A stretch of 64,000 bases of DNA. Source: Gammaproteobacteria bacterium (GTDB lineage: Bacteria; Pseudomonadota; Gammaproteobacteria; Ga0077536). The notes below the pieces were generated by a model, which made no database searches, was not told where the DNA came from, and worked only from the letters and a program-made list of their open reading frames with translations. Location of the stretch: the NCBI GenBank assembly GCA_024235015.1, contig JACKNG010000004.1, positions 124,001 to 188,000 of the forward strand, given 5' to 3'. Shown here piece after piece: positions 37,387-46,076 of this stretch. Every line of letters begins with the position of its first letter. Positions within the stretch are counted from its first letter, which is position 1. The position numbers were made by a program, and so were the translations under genes.

Positions 37387-38310
37387 TCACTCGACGATGG
37401 TCAGCCACCCGGGCGGCGCTTCGCGCTGGCCGCGCACGAGGTCGAGGTAGACCTCCTGCAGCTTGCGCGTCATCGGCCCGCAGGAACCGCTGCCGATGGT
37501 GCGGTTGTCGAGTTCGCGGATGGGCGTGACCTCGGCCGCGGTGCCGGTGAAGAAGCACTCGTCGGCGATGTAGATCTCGTCGCGCGTGATGCGCTTCTCG
37601 ACCACCTCGATGCCTTCCTCGCGGGCCAGGCGCAGCACGGTGTCGCGGGTGATGCCTTCGAGCAGCGAGGCCAGCTCCGGGGTGTAGAGCACGCCGCGGC
37701 GCACGACGAAGATGTTCTCGCCGCTGCCCTCGGCGACCATGCCCTCGTTGTCGAGCAGGAGCGCCTCGTCGTAGCCGTCGCGTGCCGCTTCCTGCAACGC
37801 GAGGATGGAATTGATGTAGTTGCCGCAGGCCTTGGCGCGCGGCATCACGCTGTTGACCAGGCCGCGGGTGAACGAGGAAGTCTTGATGCGGATGCCCTTC
37901 TCCAGCGCGTCGGCGCCGAGGTAGGCGCCCCAGAACCACGACGCGATGGCGACGTGCACGGAGAGGTTGGAGGCATGCAGGCCCATGCCCTCCGAGCCGT
38001 AGTAGACCAGCGGACGGATGTAGGCCGAGGCGAGCTGGTTGTCGCGCACGTTGTCGATACAGGCCTGGACGATCGCCTGGCGCTCGTAGGGGATCTCCAT
38101 GCCGAGGATATGGGCGGTGTCGAACAGCCGGCGCACGTGGTCGTCGAGACGGAAGATCGCGGTGCCCTGCTCGGTCTCGTAGGCGCGGATGCCCTCGAAC
38201 GCGCCGACGCCGTAGTGCAGCGAATGGGTCAGGATGTGCACGTTGGCCTCGCGCCACGGCACCTTGGTTCCGTCCATCCAGATCACACCGTCCCGGTCCG
38301 CGTAGCTCAT
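37387..38310 (-). CDS. ilvE: Branched-chain amino acid aminotransferase
   Basis: 307-residue fold-type IV PLP aminotransferase for the last step of Leu, Ile and Val synthesis. HSLHYGVGAFEGIRAY, the PLP-lysine segment RAKACGNYINSILALQEA, EGSGENIFVVRRG and TGTAAEVTPIRELDNRTIG. ATG at 38310 has GGGAG 8 nt upstream and gives the same length as E. coli IlvE (309); the open frame to 38337 is not needed. 33 nt after glnE. Confidence 0.97.
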   Translation of the reverse strand: MSYADRDGVIWMDGTKVPWREANVHILTHSLHYGVGAFEGIRAYETEQGTAIFRLDDHVRRLFDTAHILGMEIPYERQAIVQACIDNVRDNQLASAYIRPLVYYGSEGMGLHASNLSVHVAIASWFWGAYLGADALEKGIRIKTSSFTRGLVNSVMPRAKACGNYINSILALQEAARDGYDEALLLDNEGMVAEGSGENIFVVRRGVLYTPELASLLEGITRDTVLRLAREEGIEVVEKRITRDEIYIADECFFTGTAAEVTPIRELDNRTIGSGSCGPMTRKLQEVYLDLVRGQREAPPGWLTIVE

Positions 38311-38343
38311 CGTCGTCACTCCCGCGCTCGTGCGCATTCAGGG

Positions 38344-41238
38344 TCAGGCGAACACGCGCGTCCAGATGTCGATGACGTGGTCACGGTGGTCGCGGAATTT
38401 CCCGGCCTCGACCAGGGCATCCTGCTGCTGCAGCGCGCAGCGGTGGATATCGGCCCGGTACGCGAAGTAGGCATCGTGCAGGCAGCGGCAGTCGTCGGCC
38501 GGCATGAGGCCCAGCTCGGCGATGATTTCGAGCAGCCGGAGATTGTCCGTCCAGGTGAGCAGGCGCGGATGCGCCGCGGCCCATCTGAGGACCGCGTATT
38601 GCACCACAAATTCGATGTCCGTAATACCGCCGCTGCCCTGCTTGAGATCGAAGCGCCGGTCGTCGCCGCGGTCGAGCTCGCCGCGCATGCGCGTGCGCAT
38701 GTCGACGATGTCGCGGGCCACTGCCGCCGCGTCGCGCGGCCGCGCCAGGGCCGCGGCGCGCACTTCGCCGAAGCGTGTCATGAGGGCCGGGTTGCCGGTG
38801 ATGGCGCGTGCCCGCACCAGCGCCTGCAGCTCCCAGGTCCAGGCCTGCTCGGCGAGGTAGCCGGCATAGGCCTCGATGGGCGAGGCCATCAGGCCGGCGT
38901 TGCCACTCGGGCGCAGGCGGGTGTCGACCTCGTAGGCGATGCCGGCGCCGGTGGTGGTCGAGAGCACGTGGATGAAGCGCTGCGCGAGGCGGGCGAAGAA
39001 GACGTCGTTCTCGACCACCTTGGGCCCCGCCGTGTGCTGCGCCTCGCCGACGCTGTCGTGGACGAAGACGAGGTCGAGGTCCGAGCCGTAGCCGAGTTCC
39101 CAGCCGCCGAACTTGCCATAGCCGATGACGGCGAAGCCGGCGTCGCGTTCGCCCCCGGCATCGCGGCAGCGCGGCACGCCGCAGCGCGCGGTGAGATCGC
39201 CCCAGGCCATGTCGAGCGCGCGGACGACGCAGGCCTCGGCGATGAAGGTGAGCTGGTCGGACACCCGCGCGACGGCCAGGTGACCGGTGACGTCGCTGGC
39301 CGCCACCCGCAGCACCTGCTGGTTGCGGAAGGCGCGCAGCTGGTCCATGGCCTGTTCGAGGCCGTCGGCCGGGCGCACCTGGGCGAGGCTCAACTCCTGC
39401 AGGCGTTCGCGGTCGGGCGGCGCGAACAGCGCGCGCGGATCGAGCAACTCGTCGAGCAGCAACGGCCAGGCGATGATCTGCTCGGCGATCCAGGGACTCG
39501 CCTCGAACAGTTCGAGCAGGCGGCGCACGGCGTCGGGGTGATCGGCGAGGAAGGCCATGTAGACGCTGCGCCGCGCGATGCCGTGCAACAGTTCGCCCAC
39601 CCGGCGCATGCTCGCATCGGACAGGCCTCGCGTCAGGGCGGCTTCGAGCAGGACCGGCATGAGGCGATCGAGGCGTTCCTGGCCCTGGCGGCTCAGGCGG
39701 CTGACGAAGCGTTCCGACTTGAGTTCGGCCATGACTTCGAGCCCGGCCGTGCTGACGGCATGGCCGAGCGCCTCGGCACCGGCTGCCAGCGCGGCGCCAT
39801 CGGCCGCGTTCTGCCACAGGCTGCGCCAGCGGCGCAGGCGCTCGGCGCTGCCGTCGGCGGCATCCTCGGGCGCTTCGAGCAACTGTGCGAAGAGCCGCCG
39901 CGTGGCCTCGCGATGGCCGTCGAGCTCGGCCAGGAACGCGTCCCAGTCGGCGTGGCCGAAGGCCCAGGCCAGGCGCGCGCGGCCGGCTTCGTCTTCGGGC
40001 AGGGCATGGGTCTGGCGATCGCGTACTTCCTGCAGGCGGTGCTCGGTGACGCGCAGGAAGCGGTAGGCGGCGACGAGCGTCTCGACTTCCGCTGTTTCCA
40101 GCAGGCCGAGCTCGGCGCAGGCTTCGAGGGTGGCGATGATGGAGCGTTCGCGCAGGCGCGGTTCGCGCCCGCCGCGCGTCAACTGGAACAGCTGGCCGGT
40201 GAACTCGATCTCGCGGATGCCGCCGGCGCCGCGCTTGACGTCGCCGCGCAGCTCCTGCGAGGTCGCCTCCTGGTTGATCAGCGCCTTCATCTCGCGCAGG
40301 GCGTCGAGCGCGCCGTAATCGAGGTAGCGGCGGAACACGAACGGCTGCACGACCGCGGCGAACTGGGCGCGGGTGGCTGCGTCGCCCGAGATGGCGCGCG
40401 CCTTGATCAGGGCATAGCGCTCCCAGTCGCGGCCGTGCACGGCGTAGTAGTGCTCGAGCGCGGCCAGCGCCGAGCTCAGGGGACCGCCGTCGCCGAAGGG
40501 GCGCAGGCGCATGTCGACGCGGAAGACCTGGCCGTCGGCCGTGGTCTCGTTGAGCAGCGCGATGAGTTCGCGGCCGAGGCGATCGAAGTACTCCTGGTGC
40601 GGCAGCTCGCGGCGGCCGCCGACGGTCTCGCCGCCCTGGCCGTAGACGAAGATGAGGTCGATATCGGAGGAGAAGTTGAGTTCGTGGCCGCCGAGCTTGC
40701 CCATGCCGAGCACCAGCAGCTCGAGCGGCGTGCCGTCGGTGCCCAGTGCGCGGCCGAAGCGCGCTTCGAGCTGGCCGTGCAGCCAGCCCACGGCCCCGGC
40801 GATGACGGCATCGGCGAAATCCGACAGCTCGGCCATGATGGTCTCGACCGCGGCGCCGCCGACGATGTCGCGCCAGGCGATGCGCACCATTTCCTGGCCG
40901 CGCAGTTCGCGCAGGGCGCGCTTGGCGGCAGGGATGTCGGCGCTGGCGGCGAGCGCGGCGGCGACCGCGGCGTCGTAGGCGGTGCGGCTGCGTGCCTGGT
41001 CGAGGTCGGCGGCCGCGACGAGGGCGTCGAAACGCGCCGGCTGGCGGATGGCGTACTCGGCGATGAACGGCGACAGCGCAAAGGCGCGCACGAGGTCCTC
41101 GCCGGCGCGTGGCGCGAGCCCTGCCGTCGCGCAGCTCTCGGCGTGGCGTTCGAGCAGCCGCGTAACCTCCTCGTGCAGACAGGCCGGCAGGTCGTGCGGC
41201 AGGGCGGCCGCGGGGCGGGGGGCGTCGGGATGGCTCAT
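38344..41238 (-). CDS. glnE: Bifunctional glutamine synthetase adenylyltransferase/deadenylase
   Basis: 964 residues with two nucleotidyltransferase domains that respectively remove and add AMP on glutamine synthetase under PII control. Deadenylase motif GMGKLGGHELNFSSDIDLIF near residue 180 and adenylylase motif GYGKFGGWELGYGSDLDLVF near residue 700, each with the D-x-D metal pair, joined by a helical region. ATG at 41238 (MSHPDAPRPAAALP) matches family length (E. coli 946); upstream open frame is not conserved. Head of the glnE-ilvE-ELM1-GT4 run. Confidence 0.97.
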   Translation of the reverse strand: MSHPDAPRPAAALPHDLPACLHEEVTRLLERHAESCATAGLAPRAGEDLVRAFALSPFIAEYAIRQPARFDALVAAADLDQARSRTAYDAAVAAALAASADIPAAKRALRELRGQEMVRIAWRDIVGGAAVETIMAELSDFADAVIAGAVGWLHGQLEARFGRALGTDGTPLELLVLGMGKLGGHELNFSSDIDLIFVYGQGGETVGGRRELPHQEYFDRLGRELIALLNETTADGQVFRVDMRLRPFGDGGPLSSALAALEHYYAVHGRDWERYALIKARAISGDAATRAQFAAVVQPFVFRRYLDYGALDALREMKALINQEATSQELRGDVKRGAGGIREIEFTGQLFQLTRGGREPRLRERSIIATLEACAELGLLETAEVETLVAAYRFLRVTEHRLQEVRDRQTHALPEDEAGRARLAWAFGHADWDAFLAELDGHREATRRLFAQLLEAPEDAADGSAERLRRWRSLWQNAADGAALAAGAEALGHAVSTAGLEVMAELKSERFVSRLSRQGQERLDRLMPVLLEAALTRGLSDASMRRVGELLHGIARRSVYMAFLADHPDAVRRLLELFEASPWIAEQIIAWPLLLDELLDPRALFAPPDRERLQELSLAQVRPADGLEQAMDQLRAFRNQQVLRVAASDVTGHLAVARVSDQLTFIAEACVVRALDMAWGDLTARCGVPRCRDAGGERDAGFAVIGYGKFGGWELGYGSDLDLVFVHDSVGEAQHTAGPKVVENDVFFARLAQRFIHVLSTTTGAGIAYEVDTRLRPSGNAGLMASPIEAYAGYLAEQAWTWELQALVRARAITGNPALMTRFGEVRAAALARPRDAAAVARDIVDMRTRMRGELDRGDDRRFDLKQGSGGITDIEFVVQYAVLRWAAAHPRLLTWTDNLRLLEIIAELGLMPADDCRCLHDAYFAYRADIHRCALQQQDALVEAGKFRDHRDHVIDIWTRVFA

Positions 41239-41560
41239 CGTGTTCTGTCGTCCTGGCTCGCTCGGCGCGCGGCATGGTGGCGGTGACGCACCGCTCGCAC
41301 GGCGTTCGTCCTCGCGTGTACCGGCACTCGCCTCCCGGGCATCCCTGCAAAAGCGTCTGCCCTGCCCGTCGGCGGCCTCGCGCGTGCTTTTCCGGTGCTC
41401 ATAGGCCTCGCGTAAGCTGCGTTCCTCAAAGCACGCGCGGCTTGCCTTCGACCATGCTCGAATCCATTTGCAGCGCGTCCCTTGATCAATCGTGCCGTGC
41501 CGTGGACACTCTGCGCGGCGCGTCCGCGCCGCATTGTCCACCAATCGTCCCCGCCGCGTC
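41239..41560. other. Intergenic region between divergent glnE and aminotransferase genes
   Basis: 322 nt that must contain both promoters. The only structure I can support is the imperfect palindrome at 41502-41541. No convincing -35/-10 pair, RNA gene or small coding frame was found. Confidence 0.6.
41502..41541. repeat. 40-nt imperfect palindrome before the aminotransferase gene
   Basis: Outer arms GTGGACA (41502-41508) and TGTCCAC (41535-41541), inner arms GCGGCGCG (41515-41522) and CGCGCCGC (41525-41532). It ends 19 nt before the ATG. Could be an operator or a leader hairpin sequestering the ribosome-binding region. Confidence 0.55.
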
Positions 41561-42721
41561 ATGAATCACCGTCCGCCGCGAATCGAGAGCAAGCTGCCCG
41601 ATGTCGGCACCACCATCTTCACCGTGATGTCGCAGATGGCGCACGACGCCGGCGCCATCAACCTCTCCCAGGGCTATCCCGATTACGACGGTCCGCCGCG
41701 ACTGATCGAACGCCTGCAGCACTACGCCGGCCACGGCTACAACCAGTACGCGCCGCTGGCCGGGGTGCCGGTGTTGCGTCAGGCGGTGGCGGCCAAGGTC
41801 GCGCGTTTCTACGACCATGCCTGTGACGCCGACGCGCAAGTCACCATCACCCCGGGCGCCACCGAGGCGATTTACTGTGCGGTGACCGCGGTGGTACGGC
41901 CAGGCGACGAGGTCATCATGTTCGACCCCGTCTACGACTGCTACGACCCGGCGGTGCGCCTGGCGGGCGGGGTACCGGTACACCTCACGCTCGCCGCACC
42001 CGATTACCGCATCGACTGGGACGCAGTCGGCCGTGCGATCACCCCGCGCACGCGCATGATCATGGTCAACGCGCCGCACAACCCGAGCGGCAGCGTGTTC
42101 ACGCCCGATGACATCGCGGCGCTGCGCGAACTGGCGGTGCGCCACGATCTCGTGGTCGTCTCCGACGAGGTCTACGAGCACCTCGTCTACGACGGCCGTC
42201 GCCACGAGAGCGTACTGCGCGATGCCGTCCTCGCGCGGCGCAGCTACGCCGTGTTCTCTTTCGGCAAGACCTTCCACGTCACCGGCTGGAAGACCGGTTA
42301 CTGCGTCGCACCGGCCGACCTCATGACCGAGTTCCGCCGCGTGCACCAGTTCGTCGCCTTCGTCACCAATACCCCGGTGCAGCACGCGCTGGCCGATTTC
42401 ATGACCAGCGATCCGCAGCACCTCGACGAACTGCCGGCTTTCTACCAGCGCAAGCGCGATCGCTTCGCCGCGGCGCTCACGCGTTCGCGCTTCGGCTTCA
42501 CACCGGCGGCCGGCACCTTCTTCCAGCTCGCCGATTACAGCGCCATCTCCGACCTCGACGACATGGCTTTCGTCACCTGGCTGACCCGCGAGGTCGGTGT
42601 CGCCGCCATCCCGATGTCGGTGTTCTACAAGGCGCCGCCCGGGGATCGCACCGTGCGCTTCTGCTTCTGCAAGGAAGACGAGACGCTCGAACGCGCCGCG
42701 GCGAAACTCGCCGCGCTCTGA
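41561..42721 (+). CDS. PLP-dependent aminotransferase, methionine aminotransferase (YbdL)-like
   Basis: 386-residue class I/II aminotransferase of exactly the length of E. coli YbdL. GAINLSQGYPDYDGPPRLIE, TPGATEAIYCAVTAVV, NAPHNPSGSVF, VSDEVYEHLVYDG and the PLP lysine in SFGKTFHVTGWKTGYC. These enzymes transaminate methionine or act as kynurenine aminotransferases. ATG at 41561 fits the family start. Confidence 0.9.
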   Translation: MNHRPPRIESKLPDVGTTIFTVMSQMAHDAGAINLSQGYPDYDGPPRLIERLQHYAGHGYNQYAPLAGVPVLRQAVAAKVARFYDHACDADAQVTITPGATEAIYCAVTAVVRPGDEVIMFDPVYDCYDPAVRLAGGVPVHLTLAAPDYRIDWDAVGRAITPRTRMIMVNAPHNPSGSVFTPDDIAALRELAVRHDLVVVSDEVYEHLVYDGRRHESVLRDAVLARRSYAVFSFGKTFHVTGWKTGYCVAPADLMTEFRRVHQFVAFVTNTPVQHALADFMTSDPQHLDELPAFYQRKRDRFAAALTRSRFGFTPAAGTFFQLADYSAISDLDDMAFVTWLTREVGVAAIPMSVFYKAPPGDRTVRFCFCKEDETLERAAAKLAAL

Positions 42722-42762
42722 AGACGGCGCTGCCGCGCCGCCGGGCCGGCCGTGGCGTGGTC

Positions 42763-42768
42763 TATACT
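42763..42768 (+). promoter_or_regulatory. Candidate -10 element before the molybdopterin oxidoreductase
   Basis: TATACT matches five of six -10 bases, 33 nt before the start codon, but no clear -35 lies 16-18 nt upstream. A strong ribosome-binding site (AGGGGGAG, 42788-42795) follows it. Confidence 0.35.
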
Positions 42769-42801
42769 CGACGCCTGCTCATCCGGTAGGGGGAGATCGG
42801 G

Positions 42802-44982
42802 ATGACGGCTAGCCACAAGCTGGAGGTCCCGCCGGGCCATTCTCTGCACCACGTCGTGTGCCCGCACGACTGCCCCGACACCTGCTCGATGCTGGTCACC
42901 CGTGACGACAGCAGCGGCCGTGCCGTCGCCGTCCAGGGCGACCCGACCCACCCCATCACGCGCGGCTACCTCTGCAACAAGGTCAACCATTACCTCGACT
43001 ACGTCTACAACGAGCGCCGCGTGCTCTACCCGCACCGCCGGGTCGGGCCCAAGGGTCCGGGCGCGCGTTTCGAGCGCATATCCTGGGACGAGGCCCTGAC
43101 GACCGTCACCGACAACTTCCGCCGCATCATCGCCGAGCACGGCTCGGAGGCCATCCAGCCGTTCAACTTCTCCGGCACCCTCGGCCAGATCGGTTACTGG
43201 GTGATGGACAACCGCTTCTGGAACAAGCTCGGCGCGGCGCGGCTCGAGATGTCGATCTGCATCCACGCCGCGTTCTGGGCCTGCATGCACACCTACGGCT
43301 CGGCCAACGGTCCCGATCTGGCAATGGCCAGCGAGGACGCCGAAGTCATCATCCTGTGGGGGGTCAACTCGGTCTCCACCGGCGTGCATGCCGTGCCCTT
43401 CCTGCGCGCGGCGCGCGAACGCGGTTGCCGCATCGTGGTCATCGACCCGCGCCCGACGCGCACCGCCTGGCTGGCCGATTGGCACCTGCAGCCGCGCCCC
43501 GGCACCGACGCCGCGCTGGCGCTCGGCATGATGAAGGTGCTGGTCGATCGCGGCCTGCACGATCAGGACTTCCTCGAACGCCATACCCGCGGCTGGCGCG
43601 AACTGATCGAGACCCGCCTGCCCGAGTACCCGCTCGAACGCGTTGCCGCCATCACCGGTCTCGCGGTGGAGGACATCGAACGCCTCGCCCTGCTCTACGG
43701 CGGTACGCAGAAGAGTTACATCCGCGCCGGCCACGGCTTGAACCGCCACCACAACTCGGGCCAGATGTGCCGCGCGGTGCTGCTCCTGCCGGCCCTCACC
43801 GGGGCCTGGCGCGAGGCCTGCGGCGGCGCCGGCTTCGGCCGCCTGGAGGAGAACTGGAATCCCTTCTTCCGCCCCGACGTGCAGCGCGACGAGTTGGGTG
43901 ACCGCGCCGCCAAGCGCATCGTCAACATGGTGCAGATGGGCCGTGCCCTGCTGCACGACATCGGCTGGAACGAAGAACCACTCGATCCACCGATCAAGTG
44001 CCTGTTCGTCTACAACGCCGATCCGGCCAACTGCGTGCCCAACGTCGCCGACATGCGCCGCGGGCTCATGCGCGACGATCTCTTCACCGTCGTCCACGAC
44101 ACCATGTGGACCGACTCCTGCGACTACGCCGACATCGTGCTGCCGGCCGACACCCAGCTCGAGCGCACCGACTTCCACGGCAGCTACGGCTACTACCACT
44201 ACGCCATGAACCGGCCGGTGATCGCGCCGCTCGGCGAGAGCGTCAGCAACGCCGAGCTGTTCCGCCGCCTGGCGCAGTCCATGGGCTACGTCGAGTCGAG
44301 CGGCGACGCCTTCACCCAGAGCGACGAGGACATCATCCGCGAGCACCTGCTCGACGGTGAGAAGAACGTGCTGGTCGACGGCATCCGCTTCGAAGACCTG
44401 GTCGAGAACGGCTGGGCGCGGGCCAACTACGCTCATCCGGCGCGGCAATGGCTCGAGGTCGGTTGGCCGACCCCCGACGGCCGCATCCAGATCTGGTCGG
44501 ACGCGCTCGCCGCGGAGGACCAGGACCCCCTGCCCGTGCACCACGTCGAGATGGAGGGCCAGGAGGATCCGCTACGCGCGCGCTTTCCGCTGCAGGTGCT
44601 GAGCAATGCCTCGCACTACTTCGTCGGCGATTCCTTCCAGACCGTCGAACGCCTGCAGGCCATGCAGTCGCGCCCGACCTTCGAGATCAATCCGGACGAG
44701 GCCGCGCGGCGCGGCATCGCCGACGGCGATCTCTGCCGCCTCTACAACGATCGCGGTGAGACCTTCGGTCATGCCGTGATCCTCGCGGCCATGCTGCCCG
44801 GGGTGGTCGGCACGCAGAAGCAGTTCAAGGGTTCGAATACGCCCGGCGGCATCAACGTCAACGCCCTCAACACCGAGGTCCTGACCGACTTCGGCTTCGC
44901 GCCCTCGTTCTATTCCTGCCTGGCCGAGATCGAAAAGAGCGACGACGCGACGGCAGCGCGGGCGCGGGCCGCCGCACCGTGA
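42802..44982 (+). CDS. Molybdopterin-dependent oxidoreductase with N-terminal [4Fe-4S] cluster
   Basis: 726-residue member of the DMSO-reductase superfamily. The [4Fe-4S] ligands are C20-x3-C24-x3-C28-x29-C58 (CPHDCPDTC and GYLCNK). Cofactor-binding segments include VIILWGVNSVSTGVHAVPF, VIDPRPTRTAWLADW, LFVYNADPANCVPN, DIVLPADTQLERTD and a C-terminal MGD-binding barrel. The cysteine in MSICIHAA is a candidate molybdenum ligand. No Tat signal, so cytoplasmic. Stop overlaps the reductase gene (GTGA), so they form one enzyme system. Substrate unknown; not a recognised formate dehydrogenase or nitrate reductase. Confidence 0.85.
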   Translation: MTASHKLEVPPGHSLHHVVCPHDCPDTCSMLVTRDDSSGRAVAVQGDPTHPITRGYLCNKVNHYLDYVYNERRVLYPHRRVGPKGPGARFERISWDEALTTVTDNFRRIIAEHGSEAIQPFNFSGTLGQIGYWVMDNRFWNKLGAARLEMSICIHAAFWACMHTYGSANGPDLAMASEDAEVIILWGVNSVSTGVHAVPFLRAARERGCRIVVIDPRPTRTAWLADWHLQPRPGTDAALALGMMKVLVDRGLHDQDFLERHTRGWRELIETRLPEYPLERVAAITGLAVEDIERLALLYGGTQKSYIRAGHGLNRHHNSGQMCRAVLLLPALTGAWREACGGAGFGRLEENWNPFFRPDVQRDELGDRAAKRIVNMVQMGRALLHDIGWNEEPLDPPIKCLFVYNADPANCVPNVADMRRGLMRDDLFTVVHDTMWTDSCDYADIVLPADTQLERTDFHGSYGYYHYAMNRPVIAPLGESVSNAELFRRLAQSMGYVESSGDAFTQSDEDIIREHLLDGEKNVLVDGIRFEDLVENGWARANYAHPARQWLEVGWPTPDGRIQIWSDALAAEDQDPLPVHHVEMEGQEDPLRARFPLQVLSNASHYFVGDSFQTVERLQAMQSRPTFEINPDEAARRGIADGDLCRLYNDRGETFGHAVILAAMLPGVVGTQKQFKGSNTPGGINVNALNTEVLTDFGFAPSFYSCLAEIEKSDDATAARARAAAP

Positions 44983-46067
44983 GCGCGGTCGCCGGGGTCA
45001 GCCCCGATCCGAGCGTTCGAACCAGCCGGGTGGTGCGCTGCCAGGCGCGCGTCCTGCGGCGCCGCTCGCTCACCCACGACACCGTCGAGCTGGTCCTCGG
45101 CCGCCTGCCCGGCAGCCCGCCGCTGCTCGGCCGCGCCGGCCAGTTCGCCGTGCTCACCGCGCCCGGCCTGGATCGCCCGCGTGCCTATTCCTTCGCCCGC
45201 GACCCGGCGCAGGAAGCGCCCGGCGAACATACCTTCGTCATCCGCCTGGTGCCGGGCGGCGCGATGTCCGGCTGGCTCGCCGGTGGTGATCGCATCGGCG
45301 AGATCGTCGAACTGGCCGGTCCGCTCGGCCGCTTCGGCCTCGACGATCACGCCGGGGCCATGATCTTCGTCGCCGGCGGCAGCGGCATGAGCGTGACCCG
45401 CGCGCTGCTGCAGGCCGCGGTGCGGCGGCAGGTGCCGCGCGACGCCGTGGTGCTGCACGGTGCGCGCACGGCGGCCGATCTCTACGCCGGCGCCGAGCTG
45501 GCGCAGCTTGCCGCGGGCTGGCATCCGGGCGCGCGCTGCGCGGTTGCCGAAGTGCTCTCGGACGAACCGGACGACAGCGCCTGGGCCGGCCCGCGCGGAC
45601 TCGTCACCGACTACCTGCGCGACGCTGTGCTCACCGACCTGCACCTGAACATCGCCAACGCCAGCGCCTGGCTGTGCGGGCCGGCACCGATGATCGCGGC
45701 CGCCGACACCGTGCTGCGCGCGGCCGGCGTGGCACCTTCACGCATCCACCGTGACGTCTTCGAGGATGCCAGCTCACCGGCACCGGTGATCGACAACCGC
45801 CGCTGCGTGTTGTGCGACGAGTGCCTGCTGGTACGCCCGGTGGACGGCTGCATCGTCGAGAGCAGCGGCTTCGAGGTTGCCGTCGATGGCGGCGTTGCAG
45901 GCCCATGCGCGCTGGTGCCCGGCGCCACCAGCGGTCTCTACTACAACAGCCTGGTGATCGATCCCGAGCGCTGCATCCGCTGCTCGGCCTGTATCAACGC
46001 CTGCCCCCACGGCGCCATCGATCCCGGCTACCCGCGCCGCACCGAGACCCTGCGCCAGCCGGCCTGA
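44979..46067 (+). CDS. FAD/NAD(P)H reductase fused to a 2x[4Fe-4S] ferredoxin domain
   Basis: 362 residues. Ferredoxin-reductase module: FAD motif RPRAYSFARDP (about 66-76), NAD(P)H site FVAGGSGMSVTRALL (130-144) and CGPAPMIAAAD (233-243). C-terminal ferredoxin: C276-x2-C279-x2-C282-x8-C291 and C332-x2-C335-x2-C338-x3-C342-P. It can pass electrons from NAD(P)H through FAD and two clusters, presumably to or from the molybdoenzyme whose stop it overlaps. Such a fusion differs from XylA-type reductases, which carry an N-terminal 2Fe-2S domain. Convergent with the next gene (9-nt gap). Confidence 0.85.
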   Translation: MSAVAGVSPDPSVRTSRVVRCQARVLRRRSLTHDTVELVLGRLPGSPPLLGRAGQFAVLTAPGLDRPRAYSFARDPAQEAPGEHTFVIRLVPGGAMSGWLAGGDRIGEIVELAGPLGRFGLDDHAGAMIFVAGGSGMSVTRALLQAAVRRQVPRDAVVLHGARTAADLYAGAELAQLAAGWHPGARCAVAEVLSDEPDDSAWAGPRGLVTDYLRDAVLTDLHLNIANASAWLCGPAPMIAAADTVLRAAGVAPSRIHRDVFEDASSPAPVIDNRRCVLCDECLLVRPVDGCIVESSGFEVAVDGGVAGPCALVPGATSGLYYNSLVIDPERCIRCSACINACPHGAIDPGYPRRTETLRQPA

Positions 46068-46076
46068 GCCGCGCGT

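Noticed and set aside
37159..41286. A plus-strand open frame of 1375 codons
   Set aside because: It lies antisense to the ELM1-family gene, ilvE and glnE, which have clear family motifs. Long antisense frames are expected where third codon positions are almost always G or C; the translation has no recognisable domain.
42802..44982. Possible selenocysteine in the first molybdopterin oxidoreductase
   Set aside because: The frame contains no in-frame TGA before its stop, and a cysteine is available as candidate molybdenum ligand.
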